A stretch of DNA of 64,000 bases from Alteribacillus iranensis (lineage in GTDB: Bacteria; Bacillota; Bacilli; Bacillales; Marinococcaceae): assembly GCF_900113025.1 (NCBI RefSeq), contig NZ_FONT01000004.1:170849-234848 (forward strand), given 5' to 3'. The notes under the pieces are model-generated. The model made no database searches, was not told where the DNA came from, and worked only from the letters and a program-made list of their open reading frames with translations. The number at the start of each line of letters is the position of its first letter. The first letter of the stretch is position 1. This document shows, piece by piece, positions 26,039-35,105 of this stretch. Both the position numbers and the translations under genes were made by a program.

Positions 26039-28315
26039 TTACATAGAGATGGAGTATTCTTTCATCTTTCTATACAAAGTACTTCGAGCAATTCCAAGTA
26101 TGGATGCTGCTTCTGCTGCGGAACATGTTTGATTGACTGCTTTTTCGATTGTTCTTTTTTCTACTTCTTTTAATGACAGCTTGTTTACTTTACTTTCCGA
26201 GAAGCTTCTAACCTTTTTCGGCAAATGTTTCATATCGATAGAAGCTCCTTCGTTTCGCGCAATTAAAAATGCTCTCTCCAATGCATTTCTTAATTCGCGA
26301 ATGTTCCCGGGCCATGGGTAAGACAAAATAAGCTGCAGAGCTTCATCTTTTATGAAACCAGGCCCATAATTGTAAGCTTTCTGGAAATCTTTCAGAAATT
26401 CGAAACATAAATGCTCGATATCTTCCGAACGTTCTCTTAGAGGAGGGATGGTGATGGATAGAACGTTTAACCGATAATACAGATCAGAGCGAAAAGAGTT
26501 CTCATAGGCAATTTCCTCTTCCAAATCTCTGTTAGTCGCAGCAATAATACGTGTATTGATAGGCCGTTCCACTGTATCTCCGACGCGGACAATTTTTTTA
26601 TCTTCTATTGCTCGCAACAAAGTCACTTGAAGTTCAAATGGCATATCACCTATTTCATCCAAAAATATTGTTCCATTCTGAGCTGCTTCAAACTTCCCAG
26701 TTGATCCGCCTTTCCGTGCACCTGTAAAAGCCCCATCTACATAACCAAATAATTCACTAGTAATTAAATCTTTAGGAAGTAGGCCTGTATTTACAGATAT
26801 AAAGGGGCCGTTTTTTCTTTCGCTCATATTATGAATCGCTTGTGCCACCATTTCTTTACCAGTTCCTGTTTCACCAAGTATAAGAACATTAGCAGATGAC
26901 TCTGCAGCGATTTTTCCTACTTCCAACTCTGATTGATATTCTTCATTCACTGTCTTTACATGTCCAAACACATAAGGCGATTTTGAAGAAATGGACGGCA
27001 ATTTTGGTTTTAAAACAAAAAGGTTTTGTTCTTTTCCTGGGTATTGGTGGATATAAAACGATCTCTTCATCTTCTCCAGCATTTCCTTAGTGACAAAGGA
27101 ACCTTCCATCCAGTTGGTCATTTTAGCTGCTTGATGACTTTGATAGACGATTTCTCCTTCGCTAGAGACCGCTAGTACAGCTTCTTCACTTACCTTCCCC
27201 CAATTTCTAAGAACCATCTTATGGTATGACCGTTCAGAAATAGTATTCAACTTAAAAGGTTGCGGTGATATTTCTTTTTCAGAATCCCATACAGTTTCAA
27301 ACTGCCCTTCGTGTGTAACTCTTCCTATTTTCACAGGGCGAGATAAATGGCGATGATTCGGATCAGTAACAATCGTTCCGCATAAGGTGTTATATTTACG
27401 TCCACTTAAATGATAGATAATCTCCCGGAATTCCTCTGTCTCGATCCTCACAATGCTGTCTAATACCAGCTGAGTTCCTAAATAAGTATTAAACATTACA
27501 GAAGACACAGGCTGCTTTCTTCCAGCAAACTGTTGAAAATTTTCCACGAATTGTCGGTTTTCTATAGAAGGAATGGATTGGAAATAGCTTGCCGAACTGT
27601 AATGTCCCTCCCCAAACTCAGCTCCCATAACGTCAACTTCTGTTTCCTTAGTGATCGGACTAAAAATGGGCATCTCATTAAAGTCCAGCCCGACTTGTTT
27701 GTACATTTGATAGAAAGGGATGACACTTTTTCCCACAAGGGTTGAAAAGATAATATCTGGTTTTTTTTCAACGATTTCTTGAAAAATTTCATAAAATGAC
27801 GTAAAACCAAACGGAACATACCGCTCCCCCACTAAAGAATGTTCTTTTCCTTTTAAGAATAATTTAACTTGCTGATTTGTTTCACGGGGATAAACGTAAT
27901 CTGTGCCGATCGCATAAACTCGTTTTCCGTAATGTTGAGCACCGTATTCTAAGAGGGTATGTACTTGTTGATTAGGTACTTCGCCTGTGTAGAAAACGTT
28001 TGGGTGACATTCCTGGCCTTCATACAAAGCTGGATATACAAGGAGACAGTCATATTTCTCTAACACCGGAAGAACAGCCTTTCGACAAGCGGAAGTATAG
28101 CATCCAACAAAAATCTTTATGCCCGCTTTTGCCAAATCCTCTGCTTCTTTTGCGGCTTGTGCAGGATCAGAACGGATATCACGAGTGAATGTGGTAATAG
28201 AATGAACCTGTGTTTCATATTTGCTAATGGCATATTTTGTTGCCTTCCATTGTCCTATTTCGGTAATAGAGGTCGTCCCTGTCAAAGAAAACAATAATCC
28301 TACCTTGATTTCCAC
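26039..28315 (-). CDS. AmiC/UrtA-like ligand-binding domain fused to sigma-54 activator
   Basis: A 758-residue regulator in three parts. Residues 1 to about 350 resemble the periplasmic-type amide/urea receptors AmiC and UrtA (VGLLFSLTGTTSITE, YTSACRKAVLPVLEKYD, FYTGEVPNQQ) but have no signal peptide, so the sensor is cytoplasmic. A PAS-like linker follows (AVLAVSSEGEIVYQSHQAA). Then comes a sigma-54 AAA+ domain with Walker A GETGTGKE (about 481-488), GAFTGA loop (about 528-533) and Walker B GTIFLDEIGD, and a C-terminal Fis-type HTH (SAAEAASILGIARSTLYRK). The GTG start at 28315 is chosen for GGAGGG seven bases upstream. It is divergent from an amidase operon with a sigma-54 promoter, so it likely switches that operon on when an amide or urea-like ligand binds. 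Confidence 0.9.
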   Translation of the reverse strand: MEIKVGLLFSLTGTTSITEIGQWKATKYAISKYETQVHSITTFTRDIRSDPAQAAKEAEDLAKAGIKIFVGCYTSACRKAVLPVLEKYDCLLVYPALYEGQECHPNVFYTGEVPNQQVHTLLEYGAQHYGKRVYAIGTDYVYPRETNQQVKLFLKGKEHSLVGERYVPFGFTSFYEIFQEIVEKKPDIIFSTLVGKSVIPFYQMYKQVGLDFNEMPIFSPITKETEVDVMGAEFGEGHYSSASYFQSIPSIENRQFVENFQQFAGRKQPVSSVMFNTYLGTQLVLDSIVRIETEEFREIIYHLSGRKYNTLCGTIVTDPNHRHLSRPVKIGRVTHEGQFETVWDSEKEISPQPFKLNTISERSYHKMVLRNWGKVSEEAVLAVSSEGEIVYQSHQAAKMTNWMEGSFVTKEMLEKMKRSFYIHQYPGKEQNLFVLKPKLPSISSKSPYVFGHVKTVNEEYQSELEVGKIAAESSANVLILGETGTGKEMVAQAIHNMSERKNGPFISVNTGLLPKDLITSELFGYVDGAFTGARKGGSTGKFEAAQNGTIFLDEIGDMPFELQVTLLRAIEDKKIVRVGDTVERPINTRIIAATNRDLEEEIAYENSFRSDLYYRLNVLSITIPPLRERSEDIEHLCFEFLKDFQKAYNYGPGFIKDEALQLILSYPWPGNIRELRNALERAFLIARNEGASIDMKHLPKKVRSFSESKVNKLSLKEVEKRTIEKAVNQTCSAAEAASILGIARSTLYRKMKEYSISM

Positions 28316-28339
28316 ACACATTCCCTCCATGAGTGTTTT

Positions 28340-28364
28340 ATTTTGAGATACGCTGTCTCAAAAT
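28340..28364. promoter_or_regulatory. Candidate upstream activator site for the AmiC-sigma-54 regulator
   Basis: ATTTTGAGA (28340-28348), seven bases, TCTCAAAAT (28356-28364): a perfect 9-7-9 inverted repeat. It lies 25 bases before the regulator start and about 120 before the sigma-54 promoter, the usual distance for an enhancer-type site. It could also mediate autoregulation. Confidence 0.65.
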
Positions 28365-28480
28365 TAGAAAACCTTTCTACATCATCTATTTTACAATAAA
28401 TATCAGAACATTTGGAATTAATCTTTCTCTTTTTCAAACGAATGCTTTTCCAATGTGCCTTCTATCCCTGACTTTCTCAT

Positions 28481-28496
28481 TGGCATGCATTTTGCA
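28481..28496 (+). promoter_or_regulatory. Sigma-54 (-24/-12) promoter of the amidase operon
   Basis: TGGCATGCATTTTGCA has GG at 28482-28483 and GC at 28494-28495 with exactly ten bases between, matching TGGCAC-N5-TTGCA with one change. Predicted start is about 28507, leaving a 70-base leader before the first ORF. Confidence 0.85.
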
Positions 28497-28577
28497 AATT
28501 AACTAGGTGAGTGTCTACTGAAGGAGAAGTGCGGAACGTGCAGACACCCTATAAAATAACGAGGGGAGAGATGAGGA

Positions 28578-28760
28578 ATGAAGTTATCCATCCGAGACGT
28601 GCTGAAGGATAAAGGAATTATTGTAAAAAATAACCACTTACCGGTACTTGAAGAGCGTTGGGAAGGCATGGAGTTGTTAAGAAAAGAAGCAGAAGATGCC
28701 AACTTAGATGATTATGATATTGCGTTAAGGAATATTCCTGGAGGTGATCATATTGAGTAA
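28578..28760 (+). CDS. Small GatC/AtzG-like protein, probable amidase partner
   Basis: A 60-residue acidic helical protein with a GGGGAGAGATGAGGA ribosome-binding site. Its tail (LDDYDIALRNIPGGDHIE) and helix LPVLEERWEGMELLRKEAE recall small subunits such as AtzG and GatC, which wrap around and stabilise amidase-signature enzymes. It overlaps the amidase start by eight bases, so the two are coupled and probably made in equal amounts. Sequence similarity is weak; the partner role is inferred from size, position and overlap. Confidence 0.65.
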   Translation: MKLSIRDVLKDKGIIVKNNHLPVLEERWEGMELLRKEAEDANLDDYDIALRNIPGGDHIE

Positions 28761-30177
28761 GGATCTAGTGTCGAAGCCTGTAGAAGAGTTGGCTCCCCTC
28801 ATTAAAAACAGAGAAGTATCCTCTTTAGAAGTAACAAAAGCTGTGATGAATCACGCTGAAACGGTTGATGAAACGATAAATGCTTTTATATCTATGACAA
28901 GAGAGCAAGCTGAAAATGCAGCTAGACAAGCAGATCAAGAAATAGCATCAGGTAACTATAAAGGAATGTATCACGGCATTCCTATGGCTGTTAAAGACAA
29001 TTTATATATCAAAGATGAACTGACAACGATGGCGTCCAAAATACATGGTAAGTATATACCTGACTACACAGCAACCATCATCGATAAAATGAAAGATGCC
29101 GGTATTGTTTTCACTGGAAAATTAAATATGCATGAATATGCTTGGGGAATAACAACTAATAATCCACACTGGGGTGCTTGCCGAAACCCTTGGAATACAA
29201 AAAGATATCCAGGCGGATCAAGTGGCGGATCCGGCGCTGCTGTTGCATCAGATATGAGTGTTGCATCTTTAGGAACGGACACAGCGGGGTCCATCCGTAT
29301 TCCATCATCGACTTGCGGTATTGTTGGTTTAAAGCCTACATTTGGAAGAGTCAGCAAATACGGCTGCTTTCCGCTTGCGTGGTCCCTTGACCATATCGGG
29401 CCGATGACCAAAACCGTAAAAGACGCTGCCGGACTTCTTGAAATCATTCAAGGATTTGATAAAAATGATCCTACTTCCATAAACGTCCCAGAAAATAAAT
29501 ATGTAGATAAATTAAACGGGGATATCAAAGACCTTGTTATAGGCGTGAATGAGGACTATTACTTTAAAGATGTAGATAGAGAAGTAGAGGAGAACGTGCG
29601 TAAAGGGATTAAGAAGTTGGAGGAGCTTGGTGCAAAAGTAGAAACCATTAGCATTCCAGGCCTTAAGCATGCAGAATACGCAGAGCTTGTTACAAGCCTA
29701 TCAGAGGCTTCAGCAATCCATCACCGTAACTTAGTCAATCGACCTGATGACTATGGTGATGACATTCGTCTCTTATTCGAATTAGGCGAGCTGCCATCAG
29801 CAGTTGAGTACTTACAAGCACAACAGTTGCGTCGACAACTGAAATTAGATTATCAAAAAGCCTTTGAAAAAGTGGATGTATTAGTAACACCAACACTTCC
29901 AATTATTCAGCCTGAAATAGGTCAAGATACAGTTGATTTGAATGGTAAGCAAGTAGACCTTATTAATCATACCATTCGGTTTATGGGTCCTAGTAACTTA
30001 ACCGGTCTTCCTTCTTTATCTGTCCCATGTGGGGTGGGGAAAGAAAATATGCCAATAGGAATGCAGATCATAGGCCCACCATTACGGGAAGACCTTATCC
30101 TCAATGTCGGTTACGCTTTTGAAAAGACAAATCCACTTCAAGGACAAAAGCCATCTTTCGCTAAATCAGTACAGTAA
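28753..30177 (+). CDS. Amidase-signature family amidase under sigma-54 control
   Basis: A 474-residue amidase. The catalytic set is intact: Lys in MAVKDNLYIKD, the SSGGSG segment, and GTDTAGSIRIPSS with the nucleophile. GLKPTFGRVSKYG is close to GatA and AtzE types. The TTG start at 28753 is chosen because GGAGGTGA ends five bases before it; the in-frame GTG at 28744 lies inside that site. A sigma-54 promoter and a divergent regulator with an amide-receptor-like domain suggest the substrate (or product) is an amide or urea derivative taken from outside. It is distinct from the amidase at 15395. Confidence 0.9.
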   Translation: MSKDLVSKPVEELAPLIKNREVSSLEVTKAVMNHAETVDETINAFISMTREQAENAARQADQEIASGNYKGMYHGIPMAVKDNLYIKDELTTMASKIHGKYIPDYTATIIDKMKDAGIVFTGKLNMHEYAWGITTNNPHWGACRNPWNTKRYPGGSSGGSGAAVASDMSVASLGTDTAGSIRIPSSTCGIVGLKPTFGRVSKYGCFPLAWSLDHIGPMTKTVKDAAGLLEIIQGFDKNDPTSINVPENKYVDKLNGDIKDLVIGVNEDYYFKDVDREVEENVRKGIKKLEELGAKVETISIPGLKHAEYAELVTSLSEASAIHHRNLVNRPDDYGDDIRLLFELGELPSAVEYLQAQQLRRQLKLDYQKAFEKVDVLVTPTLPIIQPEIGQDTVDLNGKQVDLINHTIRFMGPSNLTGLPSLSVPCGVGKENMPIGMQIIGPPLREDLILNVGYAFEKTNPLQGQKPSFAKSVQ

Positions 30178-30191
30178 TTCATATATAGCAA

Positions 30192-30236
30192 GAGCCCGGC
30201 TGGCATAAACATGGATCAGCCTGGCTCTCTATTTTT
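30192..30236 (+). terminator. Rho-independent terminator of the amidase operon
   Basis: GAGCCCGGCTGG pairs with CAGCCTGGCTC (30217-30227), followed by a T-run. It begins 15 bases after the amidase stop. Confidence 0.8.
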
Positions 30237-30340
30237 AGCTGATAACATACAAGTTAATTTGAAATTTCATAATTATTGCCTTTGCATCCCTAACAAGAAC
30301 CGAAAATATGGTGACTAAACGAAAATTGAACGAGCTTGGT

Positions 30341-31051
30341 TCACTTACTATTACATTCCTTTTTTGGGCAAGCTCCGCAAAACTTCCCTTTACTTGTACC
30401 GGTTTGATAATAATAACAGCATGTTTGCCGAACGCGGACAGAATCCTCGCTTTGTTTTGTCGAGTAAAATAATTGTAACGGGTTTGTTTTTGTGCCAAAG
30501 ACCTCACTTTTTGCATCATGAATAAGGTATTGGAAGTCTTCTTCAATCCTTGCTTTAACTTCTGGAGTTGCATGTTTCATCAGTTTCTTCTCATATAAGG
30601 AGAAAATACGAACAGCAGTATTTTCCCACAACAATGCTCTTGAGACAGCAGTAACATCAAAGAGGGTATACCATATCCTGTTTACATGCTCTCTAAAGAG
30701 TGTCGCTATCGCTTGTTCTCTCCATATTTCCCGAGGACCTTTTTTATGGAAATCCTCCTGAGCATTCACTAGTTGTAAGGAAGGATTCCATTTTGCTTCA
30801 TTCTTCCCTAACGTGAGCTGACAGTTATGGATGGACATATCATATGCTTTGTCTTCTAGTGTCATTTTAGAAAGGGCAGGCAACACGACTACTTTGGCGT
30901 AACTCTTCGCAAATTGAGATGCAGTGACATCAAGCGAAGGTGCCTGAATAAGGCGCTTCATATAATAAAGATATTCCTCGCAAAGAGAGGCATCCGTCCA
31001 GTCTATCGATGAGATAGTGCTACTGTGCTTTAGCATTAATGAGTTTTTCAT
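30341..31051 (-). CDS. FhuF-like siderophore-iron reductase
   Basis: A 236-residue protein ending in the FhuF signature: a Cys-Cys pair, ten residues, Cys-x2-Cys (TCCYYYQTG ... FCGACP), which holds an unusual [2Fe-2S] cluster. FhuF proteins reduce ferric siderophores in the cytoplasm to free iron. The ATG at 31051 is preferred because GGGGAGGAAG precedes it; the frame overlaps the ATPase gene by 32 bases. Last gene of the iron-uptake operon. Confidence 0.85.
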   Translation of the reverse strand: MKNSLMLKHSSTISSIDWTDASLCEEYLYYMKRLIQAPSLDVTASQFAKSYAKVVVLPALSKMTLEDKAYDMSIHNCQLTLGKNEAKWNPSLQLVNAQEDFHKKGPREIWREQAIATLFREHVNRIWYTLFDVTAVSRALLWENTAVRIFSLYEKKLMKHATPEVKARIEEDFQYLIHDAKSEVFGTKTNPLQLFYSTKQSEDSVRVRQTCCYYYQTGTSKGKFCGACPKKECNSK

Positions 31052-31838
31052 TACGCTTCCTCCCCTTTCCATGAGGGATCACCATAGGGGTACCAAACAA
31101 AGGATCACTCATCACATCACAGTTCATATGAAATACACGGCGGACGAGATCAGCACTCATGATATCTTCCGGTCTCCCCTGCGCGACAATATTTTTATTT
31201 TGAATAGCCACTAAGTGATGAGCATACCTGCAGGCTAAATTCATATCATGGAGCACCATCACTATCGTCCGTCCTTCGTTATCGTTTAAATCATAAAGCA
31301 AATCTAGTATTTCAATTTGATGAGACATATCTAAGTAAGTGGTTGGTTCGTCGAGCAAAAGCGTATCTGTTCCTTGTGCAAGTGTCATAGCGATCCACGC
31401 TCTCTGCCTTTGACCACCTGATAACGCGTCCACAGGAAAATCAGCGTATTCGGACATATTTGTCTCTCTAAGGGCCGCATTCACCATTTTTTCATCTTCA
31501 CTTGACCATTGTTTTAACCAGCTTTGATGGGGGTATCTTCCTTGGGTGACCAATTGTTTCACAGTTAATCCTTCTGGGGCGGTCGGGCCTTGTGGAAGGA
31601 TGGATAACTTTTTAGAAATATTCTTCGTTTTCATTCGGGCCATTTCTTCTCCATCCAACAAAATCGTTCCTTTTTCAGGAGTTAACAAGCGGGCTAACGT
31701 TCGTAAGAGAGTCGATTTCCCACACCCATTCCCTCCAATAAAAACCGTAATCTCACCTTTCGGAATATGGATAGATAAATTATCAATAATTGGATCTTGC
31801 CCATAGGAAATAGTCAAATCCTTCGCTTCAAGATTCAT
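31020..31838 (-). CDS. Iron-siderophore ABC importer, ATPase (FecE/FhuC type)
   Basis: A 272-residue ATPase with Walker A GGNGCGKSTL, signature LSGGQRQRAWIAM, Walker B TLLLDEPTTYLD and H-loop MVLHDMNLA, typical of FhuC/FecE. The ATG at 31838 lies 10 bases after AAGGGGG; a TTG six bases upstream is possible. It energises the two permeases encoded just upstream in the same operon. Confidence 0.92.
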   Translation of the reverse strand: MNLEAKDLTISYGQDPIIDNLSIHIPKGEITVFIGGNGCGKSTLLRTLARLLTPEKGTILLDGEEMARMKTKNISKKLSILPQGPTAPEGLTVKQLVTQGRYPHQSWLKQWSSEDEKMVNAALRETNMSEYADFPVDALSGGQRQRAWIAMTLAQGTDTLLLDEPTTYLDMSHQIEILDLLYDLNDNEGRTIVMVLHDMNLACRYAHHLVAIQNKNIVAQGRPEDIMSADLVRRVFHMNCDVMSDPLFGTPMVIPHGKGRKRNEKLINAKAQ

Positions 31839-31853
31839 GATCAAACTGCCCCC

Positions 31854-32891
31854 TTAAAATTGATTCCGATTTTTTAACAACAAATAGAGAAAAAACGGAG
31901 CGCCTACACCAGCTGTGAACACACCCGCCGGTATGTCAACAGGATAAAAAATAGTTCTTGCTGTCAGGTCAGCCGTAAATAACAACAATGCTCCTGTTAG
32001 GGAAGACGCAATCACTAAGCTTCCGTACGTCTGACTCACCAATGTACGCGCAATATGTGGAGCAATGAGACCAACAAATCCAATCGCTCCTACTGCGGCG
32101 ACTGCGGAACCTGTTAAAATGACACAGATCGCAAGTAGAATAAAGCGATCTCGTTGCACTTGAACGCCCATCCCCACGGCCACTTCATCTCCCAGCTGCT
32201 GAGCGTTTAAGCTTCTAGAGAAAATGAAAGCAAGCGGTATCAAGAGAAATACTAGCAGCGCCATCATCATTACATCTTCCCAAGAAGCTCCATATACGCT
32301 TCCCGTCAGCCATAAGTATGCTTGGCTCGCTGTAACAGAGGAGCTCAGTACAATCATAAATGTTGTTAATGCACTCATCACTGCTGCCATCCCAATTCCG
32401 ATAAGTATTAACCTCATCGGCGTTATCCCGTTACTCCAAGACAGCATATAAATAAACACCGATATAATAAGCGCTCCAGCAATTGCGGCAACCGGCATCC
32501 ATTCCATACTGACACTGCCCGCCAAAAAAGTGAGGAATGCTACTGCAGCTACAGAGGCTCCTCCCGTTACGCCGATAACATCTGGCGCCGCTAATGGATT
32601 GCGTACAATACCCTGCAAGATCAGTCCTGCCACCCCTAAAGCTGCACCGACAAGAAGAGATGCAAGCGTCCGCGGCAAGCGAGATGTCATGATGATAAAT
32701 TCATTTCCACCTGTGCTATGTCCGATGATTGTCTTCACGACTTCCCATGGACTGAGCAATTTATTTCCAAGACTTGGCCCTGCGATACATGCCAATACCA
32801 CAAGCAATGCCAGCAGTCCTATCATTAGCACGGTTTTTGATTTCACTTGAAAAGAGAAGCTTCTGTTACGAAATCCTAGATGCCGCTTCAT
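31854..32891 (-). CDS. Iron-siderophore ABC importer, permease (FecCD family)
   Basis: A 345-residue membrane protein of the FecCD family with about nine predicted helices. It shows GAALGVAGLILQGIVRNPLA and VGAIGFVGLIAPHIAR, both conserved in BtuC/FhuB-type permeases. It overlaps the preceding permease by four bases, forming the heterodimeric channel for a ferric siderophore. Confidence 0.93.
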   Translation of the reverse strand: MKRHLGFRNRSFSFQVKSKTVLMIGLLALLVVLACIAGPSLGNKLLSPWEVVKTIIGHSTGGNEFIIMTSRLPRTLASLLVGAALGVAGLILQGIVRNPLAAPDVIGVTGGASVAAVAFLTFLAGSVSMEWMPVAAIAGALIISVFIYMLSWSNGITPMRLILIGIGMAAVMSALTTFMIVLSSSVTASQAYLWLTGSVYGASWEDVMMMALLVFLLIPLAFIFSRSLNAQQLGDEVAVGMGVQVQRDRFILLAICVILTGSAVAAVGAIGFVGLIAPHIARTLVSQTYGSLVIASSLTGALLLFTADLTARTIFYPVDIPAGVFTAGVGAPFFLYLLLKNRNQF

Positions 32892-33901
32892 AGCTTCGAC
32901 ACTCCCTTCCGTGCAATGTAAACAAAGAAAGGACCACCGACCAGGGCTGTCATAACCCCTATAGGCACTTCTTGGGGCATGATCAGAAATCTTGCTAATA
33001 CGTCAGAAATTAATAGTAGAACAGCACCTAGTAATCCGGAGAAAGGAATAATCCATCTATAATCGTTCCCGGCAAAAAAACGTGCCACGTGGGGGATCAC
33101 TAACCCAATAAAACCCACTGCTCCTACGACTGCTACTGAACTACCAGCGAGAATCACTACTATTACACCCATTAGCCCTTTCACGATTGCTACATTTTGT
33201 CCCATACCTTTTGCTATATCGTCACCAGTAGCCAGCAGATTAATGGACTTTCCCATAAGCATTGCACTCACTATGGCTGTCCCTATAAATGGCAGCACAG
33301 GTATCAGCATGTCAAGAGTTCGACCGCTGATCGAGCCAGCCAACCAAAACAACACATCTTGAAGACCTGTTTCATTTAAAACGAGCAGAGCCTGCGTATA
33401 TGATTGAAAGAGGGCGCTGATTGCTGCACCAGCTAATACGATCTTTACAGGGGTTAAGCCATTTCTTCCGATCGCTCCTAGAACATACACGATGAGGGCA
33501 GCAATCGCTGCTCCAACGAAGGCAAGAGCTGTTAATTGAATAAGAGAAGTAACGGAAAAAAATAACACTCCAATAACAACGAAAAAGATGGCTCCGTGGT
33601 TTATTCCAAATACGCTTGGTGAGGCTAACGGATTTTTCGTTAATGCCTGCATAAGTGTTCCTGCTACAGCTAAACTAGCACCGATGATACTGCCGATAAT
33701 AGCTCTTGGAAGACGATCAGCCTGAATAATAATATGTTCCGTTGAAGATTCATCATAGTTTACAAAAGAGGAAAGAGCTTCTTGAAAAGTAATGGGTGTC
33801 TGCCCAAATACGATGCTTGCAAGAAACGCCACACTGAATAAAACAATGAATACAATTAACATCAGAAACTGTCTGTTTTTTATCGATGAAAGTTGAGTCA
33901 T
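32888..33901 (-). CDS. Iron-siderophore ABC importer, permease (FecCD family)
   Basis: A 337-residue FecCD-family permease, paralogous to its neighbour. It has GASLAVAGTLMQALTKNPLASP and VGAVGFIGLVIPHVAR. Second gene of the operon after the binding protein, 66 bases downstream of it. The two permeases together form the transmembrane pore. Confidence 0.93.
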   Translation of the reverse strand: MTQLSSIKNRQFLMLIVFIVLFSVAFLASIVFGQTPITFQEALSSFVNYDESSTEHIIIQADRLPRAIIGSIIGASLAVAGTLMQALTKNPLASPSVFGINHGAIFFVVIGVLFFSVTSLIQLTALAFVGAAIAALIVYVLGAIGRNGLTPVKIVLAGAAISALFQSYTQALLVLNETGLQDVLFWLAGSISGRTLDMLIPVLPFIGTAIVSAMLMGKSINLLATGDDIAKGMGQNVAIVKGLMGVIVVILAGSSVAVVGAVGFIGLVIPHVARFFAGNDYRWIIPFSGLLGAVLLLISDVLARFLIMPQEVPIGVMTALVGGPFFVYIARKGVSKL

Positions 33902-33967
33902 TCTGCCACTTCCGTATTCACAAACTGAGAAAGAGGAAGGCTAGCCACTCTTCCTCGCTCCCGTTTC

Positions 33968-34942
33968 TTATTCCAGTTCAAAGATTTCATATAGATCATC
34001 GAGCATATGATGTGCAGAGATATAACCTCCGGCAGCATTCCAGGCAACTTCCTCAACCATGTACACATTGTCGTTTTGAACAGCTTCTAATTCCTCCCAA
34101 AGAGGATGACTAGTCCATTCTTCATAAGTAGCCTGTATTTGCTCAGTCTCTGTCCCGGAATTAAAATTAAAAATGATCTCTGCATCTGCCTCAGGAATAC
34201 TTTCTTTAGATGATAATTTAATCCCCCATTCATCGGGATTATCGTGTCCTTCAGGGCGGGAAAATCCTGCATCTTCAAGTATTTGCCCCGCATATCCCAT
34301 ATAGAAAATACGGGCGTGATCAGCTCGGAAGTTAGTGATCGCTGCTTCTATTGGAAGACGGTCTCCCATTTTTTCCTTAAAATCAGCAATGCGATCATTA
34401 TATTCCGCTAGTAATTCTTCCGCTTTTTCCTCTTTATTGAGAGCTTTACCAGTGATTTCTAATGTATTTTTCCAATCATAGACAGCTTCGCCTACGACAG
34501 TAGGAGCAATGCTTGAAAGATCCTCGTAAATTTCTTCATGTCTCGTCTTAGAAGCTATGATAACGTCAGGTTCCAGTTCGGCAATAGCTTCCAAATTAGG
34601 CTGCGTTTCTTCCCCTACCACTTCCGCACCTTCAAGGTCATCACGTAAGTACTCATAAATCGGCTTCTCTGTCCATGATTCGACTATCCCAACTGGCTTA
34701 GTCTCCAAAGCAACCGCAATATCATTGGCACCTTGGTACAAGGTAACCACTTTCTCAGGAGTGCCTTGAATGTCTGTCTCACCCATCGCATGCTCGACTG
34801 TCCTTACGTTTCCAGCCTCCACTCCTTCATCGTTCGAGTTGTTCCCTTCGGCAGCGCTTTGCTCATCTGTACCACAAGCAGTAAGTACTGCGAAAAGTAA
34901 AAGTAGTAAAAATATAGTTAAAATACTTTTCCTATGTATCAT
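33968..34942 (-). CDS. Ferric-siderophore-binding lipoprotein
   Basis: A 324-residue FepB/FhuD-type binding protein with a lipobox LTAC after a 20-residue hydrophobic signal, and the TroA-like fold (RTVEHAMGETDIQGTPEKVV, LEPDVIIASKTRHEEIYEDL). The ATG at 34942 is used because AAGGAGGAGACC precedes it; a longer frame runs back through the promoter. First gene of a five-gene operon with two permeases, an ATPase and FhuF. Two Fur-box-like sites upstream indicate iron control. The siderophore is unknown. Confidence 0.9.
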   Translation of the reverse strand: MIHRKSILTIFLLLLLFAVLTACGTDEQSAAEGNNSNDEGVEAGNVRTVEHAMGETDIQGTPEKVVTLYQGANDIAVALETKPVGIVESWTEKPIYEYLRDDLEGAEVVGEETQPNLEAIAELEPDVIIASKTRHEEIYEDLSSIAPTVVGEAVYDWKNTLEITGKALNKEEKAEELLAEYNDRIADFKEKMGDRLPIEAAITNFRADHARIFYMGYAGQILEDAGFSRPEGHDNPDEWGIKLSSKESIPEADAEIIFNFNSGTETEQIQATYEEWTSHPLWEELEAVQNDNVYMVEEVAWNAAGGYISAHHMLDDLYEIFELE

Positions 34943-34961
34943 GGTCTCCTCCTTATATAAA

Positions 34962-35019
34962 TGATATCCATTATCATTCTCACTACGGACAGTATATAAT
35001 TGAGAATCATTATCGTCAA
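34962..35019 (-). promoter_or_regulatory. Iron-uptake promoter with two Fur boxes
   Basis: Minus strand: TTGACG (35019-35014), 17-base spacer, TATACT (34996-34991). TGAGAATCATTATCG (35001-35015) in the spacer and TGATATCCATTATCA (34962-34976) downstream each match the Fur 7-1-7 consensus TGATAATNATTATCA at 12-13 positions. Confidence 0.85.
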
Positions 35020-35063
35020 TGTCTTTTGTTAAATACCGAATTTTTCTTTGATGTTCCCTAACA

Positions 35064-35096
35064 TAAAAAACACCAGTGTCTCCTTCACACTGGTGT
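35064..35096 (-). terminator. Rho-independent terminator of the iclR gene
   Basis: ACACCAGTGT (35070-35079) pairs with ACACTGGTGT (35087-35096), with a T-run on the minus strand at 35064-35069. Confidence 0.85.
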
Positions 35097-35105
35097 TTCC
35101 CCACT

